Source: CAVPFA01 sp963703655 (GTDB lineage: Bacteria; Actinomycetota; Acidimicrobiia; Acidimicrobiales; Bog-793). From it: DNA of 64,000 bases. A model generated the notes under the pieces. That model was not told the origin of the DNA, searched no databases, and saw only the letters and a program-made list of their open reading frames with translations. The stretch covers positions 1,612,001 through 1,676,000 of the forward strand of contig CAVPFA010000003.1 in the NCBI GenBank assembly GCA_963703655.1. Direction: 5' to 3'. This document shows positions 8,400-16,665 of the stretch, one piece after another (position 1 is the stretch's first letter; every line of letters starts with the position of its first letter). Position numbers and translations under genes: made by a program.

Positions 8400-8478
8400 T
8401 CGAGGTCGGCGGCTGAGCGACGTGCGCGGCTCAGCGGGCTGAGTGAGGTGCGCGCCTGAGCGGGGTGGGCGGCTTAGT
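8385..8478. repeat. 17-bp tandem repeat array spanning the PuuD stop codon
   Basis: Degenerate 17-bp units related to GAGGTGGGCGGCTGAGC occur at 8385-8401, 8402-8418, 8419-8435, 8445-8461 and 8462-8478, with a 9-bp partial unit between the third and fourth. The PuuD TGA sits in the first unit and is echoed as TGA or TTA in later ones. The array fills the gap to the convergent oxidase gene. Confidence 0.75.
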
Positions 8479-8503
8479 GGGGAGCGGCTTGCACTCCCGG
8501 CGG

Positions 8504-9802
8504 TCAAAGCAGATGGGCCGGTTCCAGGAGCGATCCGTCGGCGAACCGGCTCGCCCTGAAGGGTCCGAGGTCGAACGGGATCGTCTCGCCGTTCACGAGG
8601 CTGGCGACGATCTCTCCCACGACCGGGGACACCCCGAAGCCGTGCCCGCTCATTCCGGTCGCGACGACGAGTCCGGGCCGGCCCGGCGGCGTATCGAGCA
8701 CCGGGAGGGCATCAGGAGTGGCGTCGATCTCTCCTGCCCAGGCGCGCAGCACGCGAAGGTCGGCCAGATCGGGGAAATAGCGCCTCACCGCCTGCAGGCA
8801 GAACGCGACGTCGTCACCGTCGGGCGCGGGAACGGACAGATCCGCGCCCGCGGAACCCACCAGGCGGGCAGCGGCGCGGGCGAGGCCCTTCGGGTCGAGC
8901 TGCAGGCGAAGTTGCGCCCGGTTCGCGAGGTAGCTCTTCAGGAAGACGCGTGCGTGGCGGAGCGAGGGGTCGAGGACGACTCGGTTTCTTGTCGCGCCGG
9001 CCAGCCGTAGCGAGCCGGACTTGTCCTGGCGGATGAACAGGTCGCCGGTCCACGTGGCGGCCTGCGTCACCGGCGGCACCGGCTCGGTGAGCACGACGGT
9101 CTGGCGGACGAATCGCAAAGGGACGTCGACACCGACCGAGCGTGCGAGCTTGGCGCTGGCGCCCCCCGCCGCGAGCACCACAAACCGAGCCGAGATCTCG
9201 CCGAGCGCCGTGCGCACAGCCGTGACCCGGCCTGCGGACGTGACGATCGCTTCGGCGGTCACCCCTTCCACAAGCGCCACCCCGCGAGATCGCAGCGCCA
9301 GTTCGTAGGCCTGGCACGTGGCGACCGGGTTGGCGTGGCCGTCGCTCGCGGTGAATATGCCCAGCAGCCAGTCGCCGGCGGTGGCAGACAGGATCGAGCG
9401 GATCTCCCGATCGCCGACCACACGAGAGTCGAGCCCGCGGTCGGCCGCCTGCTTTGCCCAGTCCTCGTAACGAGCGGCCTGCTCCGGGTCGTTCGTCAAC
9501 CTGAGGTTGCCGCCCATCTGCCACTCGACATCGGAGCCGAGCTCCTCGGAGAGTCGCCGCCACCGCCGGTTGGCCGCCATCATGATCGGGAGCTCGGCGG
9601 GCGCCCGCCCCTGCTGGCGGACGAAGCCGAGATTGCGTCCGGACTGGGCCGCACCGAGGCGGTCGCGCTCGAGCAGCACGACGGAGGCGCCGCGCCGATC
9701 GAGCTCGTACGCGGAGGCGAGGCCGATGATGCCGCCTCCCACCACGACGACGTCGCAGGTGGCCGGCAGGCCGGTGCCTCCGTCGACGGGGTAGCTCCTC
9801 AC
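8504..9802 (-). CDS. FAD-dependent oxidoreductase, DAO family (PuuB-like)
   Basis: A 432-residue flavoprotein of the D-amino-acid oxidase/glycine oxidase family. The Rossmann motif VVVVGGGIIGLASAYEL lies near residues 18-34, with ERDRLG at the end of the second strand and a C-terminal GMSGHGFGVSPVVG flavin-contact segment. Family members oxidise C-N bonds of amines and amino acids. Next to PuuD and gamma-glutamylamide ligases, the best guess is a gamma-glutamylamine oxidase analogous to PuuB, giving an aldehyde plus ammonia and peroxide. It sits 47 bp downstream of a UspA gene on the same strand and probably shares its transcript. Confidence 0.88.
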   Translation of the reverse strand: MRSYPVDGGTGLPATCDVVVVGGGIIGLASAYELDRRGASVVLLERDRLGAAQSGRNLGFVRQQGRAPAELPIMMAANRRWRRLSEELGSDVEWQMGGNLRLTNDPEQAARYEDWAKQAADRGLDSRVVGDREIRSILSATAGDWLLGIFTASDGHANPVATCQAYELALRSRGVALVEGVTAEAIVTSAGRVTAVRTALGEISARFVVLAAGGASAKLARSVGVDVPLRFVRQTVVLTEPVPPVTQAATWTGDLFIRQDKSGSLRLAGATRNRVVLDPSLRHARVFLKSYLANRAQLRLQLDPKGLARAAARLVGSAGADLSVPAPDGDDVAFCLQAVRRYFPDLADLRVLRAWAGEIDATPDALPVLDTPPGRPGLVVATGMSGHGFGVSPVVGEIVASLVNGETIPFDLGPFRASRFADGSLLEPAHLL

Positions 9803-9849
9803 GTCGATCGCCCTCGGCAGCCCTCGTTTGCGATGTCCTGGCGAAAGGC

Positions 9850-10263
9850 TCAGCGCACGACGAGGACCGGCAGCGATCCCAGATGGAGCACCTTGTGCGT
9901 CGTGCTCCCCACCACAAGGCCTTCGAGATCGGTTAGGCCGCGTGAGCCGAGGACGATGACCGTTGCGCCGGAGTCGGCCGCGTCTGCGATTATCACCGAC
10001 GCCACACGCCCGGTGTGCGAGTCGTGCACCACCGACGTGGCGTCGACACCGTCGGCCTCGAGGGACTTGACGGCTTGCTCGACGAGCGCGACGGCCTGGT
10101 CGGTGAACTCCTTCGGCACGGGGCCAGGCTTGCCGATCGACATCTCCCTGACGTGGACGACGCGGACTTTGCCACCTGAGAGCTTTGCGAGGTCCTTTGC
10201 GGCCGACAGCGCATGCTGCGAGTGGTCGGAGTGGTCGATGGCAACGAGAATTGTTTCGAACAC
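9850..10263 (-). CDS. Universal stress protein family (UspA)
   Basis: A 137-residue single UspA domain. It has TILVAIDHSDHS at the N-terminus and the ATP-binding signature GSRGLTDLEGLVVGSTTHKVL near the C-terminus. Such proteins are soluble ATP-binding stress modulators. I chose GTG 10263 because the protein then starts right at the first strand and AGGGGG lies 8 bp upstream; the frame stays open to 10356, but that would add 31 unrelated residues. It is upstream of the FAD oxidase and divergent from the dehydratase operon. Its link to the amine pathway is positional only. Confidence 0.9.
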   Translation of the reverse strand: MFETILVAIDHSDHSQHALSAAKDLAKLSGGKVRVVHVREMSIGKPGPVPKEFTDQAVALVEQAVKSLEADGVDATSVVHDSHTGRVASVIIADAADSGATVIVLGSRGLTDLEGLVVGSTTHKVLHLGSLPVLVVR

Positions 10264-10396
10264 GGAGGTTCCCCCTGATCTGTCAACCTGATCTACCCCG
10301 GCTGGGTACCGACAGGCTACGGCGAAGCGGTGTTTGCGGCCAAGTAGTTCTGTCATCGGACGGATCCCAATCCCCCGCTACCTTGACACCGGGCCG

Positions 10397-10606
10397 GTGG
10401 CGGTGTTGGGTGATTGTCGATGCCCAAGCAGGAGCGGCTCGGCGAGCGCGTCCGCGGAAGCGGCACGGAATGTCGGCGGTTGGCTCGAGCTCCTCGGAAG
10501 CAATTGCTGTGCGGGGCGCTCGTATCGTCGGATCGACGACGCCAAGGCCGCGGCGGCCTGCGACGGCCCGGTGGAGGCCGGCCTGGCCGAGTCCTCGAAG
10601 GAGTGA
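10397..10606 (+). CDS. Possible 69-residue small ORF upstream of the diol dehydratase
   Basis: The 339-bp gap 10264-10602 has no recognisable gene. In it, a frame from GTG 10397 to TGA 10606 uses mostly G/C-ending codons, especially in the last 25 (ending AGLAESSKE). Its TGA overlaps the GTG start of the dehydratase gene as GTGA, the overlap type seen throughout this window. The peptide has several cysteines and no family I know. TTGACA at 10383-10388 with a poor -10 (TTGGGT, 10406-10411) is the only promoter candidate I see. I looked for a cobalamin riboswitch here and found no B12-box-like sequence. The call rests on codon bias and overlap alone. Confidence 0.3.
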   Translation: MAVLGDCRCPSRSGSASASAEAARNVGGWLELLGSNCCAGRSYRRIDDAKAAAACDGPVEAGLAESSKE

Positions 10607-12918
10607 ACGAGACCGGGAACCGGGCGCCAACGGTGCCCGGCGCGAGCCCGGACGCCGCGCCCGGGGCCGGCACCAACGGAGTGGAGGTCGTCGGCCGCGT
10701 CCGTTTCATGGACGCCCAGCGCGTGAACCTGGACGGCTTTGCAAACGAGGACGTCGACCTCGGGCTGGTCGCGCTGTGGTCGCCCTTCGACCCGGACCCG
10801 AGCCTCGTCGTGCGCGACGGCCGGGTCGTCGAGCTCGACGGCATGGCCGAGCAGGACTTCGACGCCATCGACGAGTACGTGGCCAGACACGGCTTGGACC
10901 TTGACGTAGCGCCGGAGGCCATGGCGACCGAAGACGTCGAATTCGCCCGCATGCTCGTCGACCCGGCAGTGCCCCGAGAAGAGGTCGTCCGGCTCTCCGC
11001 CGGGGCGACGCCCGCCAAGCTGGCACGTGTTCTGGCACTTCTGCGACCGGCCGAGCTCGCGATGGCGATGACCAAGATGCGCGCCCGTCGCACGCCGAGC
11101 AACCAGGCGCACGTGACGAACCGGCTCGACGATCCGCTCCTGCTCGCCGCCGATGCCGCCACGGCGGCGGCTTTCGGGTTCCGGGAGATTGAGACCACGG
11201 TGCCGGTGCTCGCCGACGCGCCGAGCAACGCGGTCGCCTGCCTCATCGGCTCGGTGGCGGCGTCGGTGGGCGTGCTCATCCAGTGCTCGGTCGAGGAGGC
11301 GCTCGAGCTCGAGCTCGGCATGCGCGGCCTCACGTCGTATGCCGAGACGATCTCGCTCTACGGCACCGAGCAGGTCTTCGTCGACGGTGACGACACCCCG
11401 TGGTCAAAGGCGTTCCTCACCTCGGCCTATGCCTCGCGGGGGATGAAGATGCGGGTGTCCTCCGGCTCGGGCGCGGAGGCGCTCATGGCCGGCGCCGAAC
11501 GCAAGTCGATGTTCTACCTGGAAGCAAGGTGTGTCTCGCTCGCGAGGGCGATCGGCGCACAAGGCGTGCAGAACGGTGGCATCGACGCCGCGAGCGTCGC
11601 GGGCGCTGTGCCCGGCGGGGTGAAGGCCCTCATGGCCGAGAACGTCATGGTGATGATGCGCAATCTCGAGTCCTGTTCGGGCAACGACGCCTTGATGAGC
11701 GAGTCGGACATGCGGCGCACCTCGAGGACCCTCCCGATCGTCCTCGCCGGATCCGATTACGTCTTCAGCGGCTTTGGCACTATCCAGCGCTACGACAACA
11801 TGTTCGGCCCGAGCAACTTCAACGCCGAGGACATCGACGACTTCCTCGTCATGCAGCGGGACTGGGGCGTCGACGGCGGTCTGCGCACGGTGCAGCCGGA
11901 GACCATCGCGGCGGTCCGCCGTCGCGCCGCCGAAGCCTGCCGTGCGGTGTACCGGCATCTCGGTCTCGCCGACTTTACCGACGCGCATCTCGAGCTGGCC
12001 GTGGACGCGGCCGGGTCGAAGGACCTCGGCGAGACCGACACCCTCGCCGTGGTCTCGGCGGCACAGGCGATCCGCGACGCCGGCATGACGGTCATCGACA
12101 TCGTGGCAGCGCTCGACGAGACCGGGTTCGAGGACGAAGCCGAGCGGGTGCTCGCCCTGACTCGCGCCAGGGTCGCCGGCGACTACCTGCAGACGGCTGC
12201 CATCTTCGATGAGCAGATGGAAGTCCTCTCGCTCGTGACCGACCCGAACGACTACGCCGGGCCCGGCACCGGCTACGAGCCGGCACCTGCCCGCCAGGTC
12301 GAGATCGACGCCATTCGCCAGGCACGGGGGGTCGACGACCTGGCCATCGAACAGGCCGGGTGGGCATCGTCGAGGCTCGGCGCGCTCGGCGCGGCCCGCC
12401 CCGGAACCGACCCCCGCGACGTCGTCATCGGGGTGTCGCCCGCGATCGGTCGCGACATCTGGCGGACACTGTCGGGCCTGCTCGTCACCGACGTGATCGG
12501 CGAGCTTCTCGCCGGGCTCGAGGAGGAGGGGTGCGTCGGGAGGGTCGTGCGGATGAACGACACGTTCGACCTCGGGCGCATCGGTCTCGGGGCCGCGCGG
12601 CTCTCGGGCTCGGGAATCGGGATCGGGCTTCAGGGTAAGGGAACCGCGCTCATCCACCGACGCGACCTGCCGCCGCTCGCCAACCTCGAGCTCTACTCGA
12701 CTGCTCCGGTAGTGACGCGCAACCTTTACCGGCTGCTCGGTGCGAACGCCGCCCGCCACGCAAAGGGGACGACGCCGGATCCCGCCCGCAATCCCTACAC
12801 CGACGAGGCGATCGAGGCGCGCTACCACACCAAGGTGATCTCCCTCGTCGCGATCGAAAGGCGCTTGGTTCGTGACGGGTGCGCACCCGAGGAGCTCTCG
12901 CTCGAGGGGCTCTGGTGA
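10603..12918 (+). CDS. B12-dependent diol/glycerol dehydratase, fused large and medium subunits
   Basis: A 771-residue protein joining two dehydratase subunits that are separate in Klebsiella. Residues about 37-590 match PduC/DhaB1: RVNLDGF, MRARRTPSNQAHVTN (active-site Q168/H170), E197 (IETTV), YGTEQVFVDGDDTPWSK, SMFYLEARC, GVQNGG and NDYAGPGTGY. Residues about 605-771 match PduD/DhaB2: DVVIGVSPAIGRDIWRTL, SGIGIGLQGKGT and ARHAKGTTPDPARNPY. The enzyme removes water from a 1,2-diol or glycerol by an adenosylcobalamin radical mechanism, giving an aldehyde. I chose GTG 10603 because codons 10603-10680 are strongly GC3-biased; GTG 10681 or ATG 10708 would shorten a Pro/Ala/Gly-rich leader. It is followed with GTGA overlap by the small subunit. 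Confidence 0.93.
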   Translation: MNETGNRAPTVPGASPDAAPGAGTNGVEVVGRVRFMDAQRVNLDGFANEDVDLGLVALWSPFDPDPSLVVRDGRVVELDGMAEQDFDAIDEYVARHGLDLDVAPEAMATEDVEFARMLVDPAVPREEVVRLSAGATPAKLARVLALLRPAELAMAMTKMRARRTPSNQAHVTNRLDDPLLLAADAATAAAFGFREIETTVPVLADAPSNAVACLIGSVAASVGVLIQCSVEEALELELGMRGLTSYAETISLYGTEQVFVDGDDTPWSKAFLTSAYASRGMKMRVSSGSGAEALMAGAERKSMFYLEARCVSLARAIGAQGVQNGGIDAASVAGAVPGGVKALMAENVMVMMRNLESCSGNDALMSESDMRRTSRTLPIVLAGSDYVFSGFGTIQRYDNMFGPSNFNAEDIDDFLVMQRDWGVDGGLRTVQPETIAAVRRRAAEACRAVYRHLGLADFTDAHLELAVDAAGSKDLGETDTLAVVSAAQAIRDAGMTVIDIVAALDETGFEDEAERVLALTRARVAGDYLQTAAIFDEQMEVLSLVTDPNDYAGPGTGYEPAPARQVEIDAIRQARGVDDLAIEQAGWASSRLGALGAARPGTDPRDVVIGVSPAIGRDIWRTLSGLLVTDVIGELLAGLEEEGCVGRVVRMNDTFDLGRIGLGAARLSGSGIGIGLQGKGTALIHRRDLPPLANLELYSTAPVVTRNLYRLLGANAARHAKGTTPDPARNPYTDEAIEARYHTKVISLVAIERRLVRDGCAPEELSLEGLW

Positions 12919-13301
12919 CCGCGGGCGATCAGGCCGGGAGGAGCCAGCTCGCCGCCCTTTCGGGCCGGGGTACCGACGGTCTGACCCTCGACGCCGTTCG
13001 CCGCGGCGAGCTCGGCCTGTCGGACCTGAGGATCCACCCCGACACCCTCGAGCACCAGGCGACCGTGGCCGAAGGCCACAAAAATCCTCAGCTCGCGGAG
13101 AACCTGCGCCGAGCGGCGGAGCTCACGCATCTCACCGACGAGGAGGTGCTCGGCGTCTACGAGGCTCTGAGGCCAAATCGCTCGACGCGGGCCCAGCTCG
13201 AGGAGCTCGCCGACTCGCTCGCCGACCGGGGCCTGCCACGCTCGTCCGCGCTCGTCCGCGAAGCGGCAGCAGTCTACGGACGGCGCGGGCTGACGGGCTG
13301 A
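12915..13301 (+). CDS. Diol/glycerol dehydratase small subunit (PduE-like)
   Basis: A 128-residue protein. It starts at a GTG that overlaps the stop of the fused large/medium subunit gene by 4 bp (GTGA). Typical small-subunit features are GLTLDAVRRGELGLSDLRIHPDTLEHQATVAE near residues 20-52, which is the conserved helix pair, and RPNRSTRAQLEELADSL near 94-110. It is shorter than the 173-residue PduE, lacking the N-terminal extension that targets PduE-type enzymes to microcompartments. It should complete an (alpha-beta fusion)-gamma dehydratase. The reactivase gene begins 2 bp downstream. Confidence 0.9.
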   Translation: MTAGDQAGRSQLAALSGRGTDGLTLDAVRRGELGLSDLRIHPDTLEHQATVAEGHKNPQLAENLRRAAELTHLTDEEVLGVYEALRPNRSTRAQLEELADSLADRGLPRSSALVREAAAVYGRRGLTG

Positions 13302-13303
13302 GA

Positions 13304-15037
13304 GTGACGGTCGTCGCCGGCATCGACGTCGGCAACGCCACCACCGAAGTCGTCCTCGTCCGTCGGGACGGCCGCGGTCTTGACGTGCTCGGGGCCGACT
13401 GCGTGGCGACGCGCGGGCGCAAGGGGTCCATCGAGTCGCTGCGAGGTGCGGCGGCCTTGATACGCCGCCTCGAACGAGCGCTCGGCGCAACGGTCGAGGC
13501 CGGCGTGGTGGCGCCGCTTCGTGCGGTCGAGACCTCCACCTTGTCGGTCCCCGAGCTCGCCCCGGCGACCGGGCGCCTTCGGGTTGTTACCGCCGGCGTC
13601 GAGACCCCGGGCGGGCGGGGGGCGTGCGTCGGGCCGCCCGTGCTGCTCGAGTCGCTCGCCGGGCCGGCCGGCGAACCGACGCGACGCGCCAACCCGGTGC
13701 CGCCGTCCGTGGTGCTGCTGCCGGCCGGACTCGACTACCGATCGGCAGCCGAACGCCTGCAGAGTCTGGTGGAGGCCGGCCGGCCGATCGGCGCCGTGCT
13801 CGTGCCCGGCGACGAGGGCGTGCTGATCTCACGCCGGCTCGGTGCCGACATCCCGGTGGTCGACCTCGTGGACACCGACGCGCTCGCGGGGAGCTCGCTG
13901 CTCGGCGTCGAGGTGCGCGAGCCGGGACAACCTCTACAGATGCTCTCCGACCCCGTGGCCCTCTCCGCCCGGTTCGGCCTCGGCGGCGGCGAGCTCGACG
14001 ACGCGGCGGCTCTGTGCAGGCTGCTGGTCGACACGTCGAACGCCGTCGTCGCGCTCGAGGCGGTCGCCATGAACCGAGACGATCAACGCGAGGGCTGGAT
14101 CGAGGCCGGGGGGAGGAGAGGCCGCTTCGGCGAGGTGGTGGCGCAGCTCGCCGGTTGGCCGCCCGGTACCGCGACGGCCTTCGCAGCGCCAGGATCCACC
14201 CAGCCGGCGCGCGTCGACGACCTGTGGGCGGTGGATCTCGGCGCCGTCGCCGACCTCGCCGGTCAGCGCAAAGGCAGCGTGGCGTCGCGCGCTTTCGTGC
14301 TCGCCGCGCTCGAAGCTCTGAATATCGCGGAGTTGCCCGCTGCTCGTATGTGCGATCTGCTCGGGCTGCCGGTGACGTGCGCTCCCAGCGAGGCCGCGGC
14401 GGCCCGCGCCGGTGCCTTGACGACGCCCGGTGCGCTCGGCGATGCGCTCGTGATCGACATCGGCGCCGGCACCATCGACGTGATCGCGCCCGAGCTCGAG
14501 GTCGTCGCCGCAGGTGCGGGCGAGATGCTGACCGTGGCTGTGGCAGTCACGCTCGGTGTTCCGCTCGCCGCCGCAGACTGGGTCAAACGGGGGCCCGCCA
14601 GGCGCATCGAAGCGAGCCAGCGTTACGAGGCCGAGGACGGGACCCGCGGCTTCCTCGAGCGACCCGCGGCGCCGGCGGCTACGGGCATGCTGGCAGTGTC
14701 AGGGCCCGGCGGACTGCTGCCGTTCGATCGCCGCCACTCACCGGCCGAGTGGCGGGCGCTGCGCCTCAGGCTCAAGGAGGCCGTCCTTGCGACGAACTTG
14801 AAACGGGCTCTTCCGCTTTTCGGAGACGATCCACGGCAGGTCCTTGTCGTCGGCGGCCCTGCCGGTGACGACGAGCTCGTAGGCGTGCTGGCGAGGTCCC
14901 TTCCCTGCGGTGTCGCCATCGGTCGCGGGTCGGTCGCCGGTTGCATCGGAGGCGCACCGCACCCGCGCCCCCCTCTCGGTCACCGCTACGCGGCGGCCCT
15001 CGGCCTCGCCATGGCCTGGGAGGGCGCGGAGGGCTGA
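13304..15037 (+). CDS. Diol dehydratase reactivase large subunit (DdrA/PduG-like)
   Basis: A 577-residue ATPase of the DdrA/PduG/GdrA family, the chaperone-like factor that swaps damaged cobalamin out of inactivated dehydratase. The actin/Hsp70-type nucleotide fold is visible in AGIDVGNATTEVVLVRR at the N-terminus and VIDIGAGTIDVIAPE near residue 380. VPGDEGVLISRRL and IPVVDLVD are the family's middle motifs. GTG 13304 lies 2 bp after the small-subunit stop. The small reactivase subunit (DdrB/PduH) is not visible nearby, which is unusual; it may be encoded elsewhere or be dispensable. An 82-bp gap separates it from the downstream aldehyde dehydrogenase. Confidence 0.92.
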   Translation: MTVVAGIDVGNATTEVVLVRRDGRGLDVLGADCVATRGRKGSIESLRGAAALIRRLERALGATVEAGVVAPLRAVETSTLSVPELAPATGRLRVVTAGVETPGGRGACVGPPVLLESLAGPAGEPTRRANPVPPSVVLLPAGLDYRSAAERLQSLVEAGRPIGAVLVPGDEGVLISRRLGADIPVVDLVDTDALAGSSLLGVEVREPGQPLQMLSDPVALSARFGLGGGELDDAAALCRLLVDTSNAVVALEAVAMNRDDQREGWIEAGGRRGRFGEVVAQLAGWPPGTATAFAAPGSTQPARVDDLWAVDLGAVADLAGQRKGSVASRAFVLAALEALNIAELPAARMCDLLGLPVTCAPSEAAAARAGALTTPGALGDALVIDIGAGTIDVIAPELEVVAAGAGEMLTVAVAVTLGVPLAAADWVKRGPARRIEASQRYEAEDGTRGFLERPAAPAATGMLAVSGPGGLLPFDRRHSPAEWRALRLRLKEAVLATNLKRALPLFGDDPRQVLVVGGPAGDDELVGVLARSLPCGVAIGRGSVAGCIGGAPHPRPPLGHRYAAALGLAMAWEGAEG

Positions 15038-15119
15038 AGTCGCCGATATGACCGGGGCTGCATACTGGCTCGCCGGCGCACGTGTTGATCTCGCTCACCT
15101 GAAGGGGGAGAATCGGTTC

Positions 15120-16634
15120 ATGACTAGCAATGCTGTTGGCGTGCTGCCGCTCGTGACTCACTGGATCGGCGGCAAGTCCCATGACGGGACCGCCGAGCGC
15201 GTCGGGGACGTCTACGACCCGTCGACGGGCAAGCTCACCAGGCAGGTGGCCTTCGCCTCGCCGGCCGAGGTCGACGAGGCGGTCGCCGCGGCCGCGAGCG
15301 CGTTCGTCACCTGGCGCCACTCGTCGCTCTCCCAGCGCTCGAAGCTTCTCTTCGCCTTCAGGGAGCTCGTCACCGAGCGAGCAGCCGAGCTGGCCGGAAT
15401 CATCACCTCCGAGCACGGAAAGGTTCTCGCCGACGCATTGGGCGAGGTGAACCGCGGCCTCGAGGTGGTCGAGTTCGCGTGCGGGATCCCGCAGCTGCTC
15501 AAGGGCAGCTACTCCGAGGACGTGTCCACGAGCGTGGACGTGTACTCGATCCGCCAGCCTCTCGGCCCGGTCGTGATCATCAGCCCCTTCAATTTCCCGG
15601 CCATGGTTCCGGCGTGGTTCTTTCCGATCGCGATCGCATGCGGCAACACCGTCGTGCTCAAGCCGAGCGAGAAGGACCCCTCCGCGGCGATCTGGTTGGC
15701 GGAGCGGTGGGCTGACGTCGGCCTGCCGCCGGGCGTCTTCAACGTCGTGCACGGCGACAAGGTGGCCGTCGACGCGCTGCTGGAGCATCCGGACGTGAAG
15801 GCCGTCTCGTTCGTGGGCTCGACGCCGATCGCCCGCTACGTCTACGAGAACGGCACGCGACACGGCAAGCGGGTGCAGGCGCTCGGGGGTGCCAAGAACC
15901 ACATGGTGGTGCTTCCGGACGCGGACCTGGACCTTGCGGCTGACTCGGCCGTGAACGCCGGTTTCGGGTCTGCGGGCGAGCGCTGCATGGCCGTCTCGGC
16001 GCTCGTCGCGGTCGGGCCCGTCGCCGACGAGCTCGTCTCGAAGATCTCCGAGCGGATGTCGGGCCTGAAGGTAGGTGACGGGCGGCGCGGCACCGACATG
16101 GGCCCGCTCGTCACCAAGGCTCATCGCGACAAGGTGGCGGCGTATCTGGACGCGGGCGTCGCGGAGGGCGCCGAATTGGTCGTCGACGGGAGGGAGACGA
16201 CGCCGGACGGCGACGCCGACGGGTTCTGGCTCGGCCCGAGCTTGTTCGACAAGGTGACGCCGAAGATGTCGCTCTACACCGACGAGATCTTCGGCCCGGT
16301 GCTCTCGGTCGTGCGCGTCCCTACCTATGACGCCGCGCTCGACCTCGTCAACCGCAATCCGTACGGGAACGGGACGGCCATCTTCACCAACGACGGCGGC
16401 GCTGCCCGCCGGTTCCAGAACGAGGTCGAGGTAGGCATGGTGGGCGTCAACGTGCCGATCCCCGTCCCGGTCTCCTACTACTCCTTCGGCGGCTGGAAGA
16501 ACTCGCTTTTCGGCGACAGCCATGCGCACGGGACCGAGGGAGTCCATTTCTTCACGCGTGGCAAGGTCGTCACCAGCCGGTGGCTGGATCCGAGCCACGG
16601 CGGCATCAACCTGGGTTTCCCTCAGAACACCTGA
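15120..16634 (+). CDS. mmsA: CoA-acylating methylmalonate-semialdehyde dehydrogenase family protein
   Basis: A 504-residue aldehyde dehydrogenase. The nucleophile is C289 in GERCMA; N158 in SPFNFP is the oxyanion asparagine. The position of the usual general-base glutamate reads ALGGAKNHMVVLPDAD, which is diagnostic of the CoA-acylating MmsA group. MmsA converts methylmalonate semialdehyde or malonate semialdehyde to propionyl- or acetyl-CoA with NAD and CoA. Directly behind the diol dehydratase, it may instead take the aldehyde made there (for example propanal to propionyl-CoA). That is inference. ATG 15120 has GGGGGAG 9 bp upstream; the open frame upstream to 14910 overlaps the reactivase and was rejected. 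Confidence 0.93.
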   Translation: MTSNAVGVLPLVTHWIGGKSHDGTAERVGDVYDPSTGKLTRQVAFASPAEVDEAVAAAASAFVTWRHSSLSQRSKLLFAFRELVTERAAELAGIITSEHGKVLADALGEVNRGLEVVEFACGIPQLLKGSYSEDVSTSVDVYSIRQPLGPVVIISPFNFPAMVPAWFFPIAIACGNTVVLKPSEKDPSAAIWLAERWADVGLPPGVFNVVHGDKVAVDALLEHPDVKAVSFVGSTPIARYVYENGTRHGKRVQALGGAKNHMVVLPDADLDLAADSAVNAGFGSAGERCMAVSALVAVGPVADELVSKISERMSGLKVGDGRRGTDMGPLVTKAHRDKVAAYLDAGVAEGAELVVDGRETTPDGDADGFWLGPSLFDKVTPKMSLYTDEIFGPVLSVVRVPTYDAALDLVNRNPYGNGTAIFTNDGGAARRFQNEVEVGMVGVNVPIPVPVSYYSFGGWKNSLFGDSHAHGTEGVHFFTRGKVVTSRWLDPSHGGINLGFPQNT

Positions 16635-16665
16635 GTTTCCAGGAGGCTTGCGCCGGCGCGCGACC

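Noticed and set aside
10264..10602. Cobalamin riboswitch ahead of the dehydratase
   Set aside because: I looked for a B12-box-like conserved core and its surrounding hairpins and did not find them.
11404..12828. A 474-codon open frame antisense to the diol dehydratase
   Set aside because: Composition is that of a shadow frame and it has no start signal or motif; the sense gene is certain.
10603..12918. Ethanolamine ammonia-lyase as identity of the B12 enzyme
   Set aside because: The motifs match PduC/PduD (QAHVTN, YGTEQVF, SPAIGRDIWRTL) and a DdrA-type reactivase follows, not EutBC/EutA.
14772..16598. A 608-codon minus-strand frame across the reactivase end and mmsA
   Set aside because: It is antisense to well-supported genes and has shadow-like composition.
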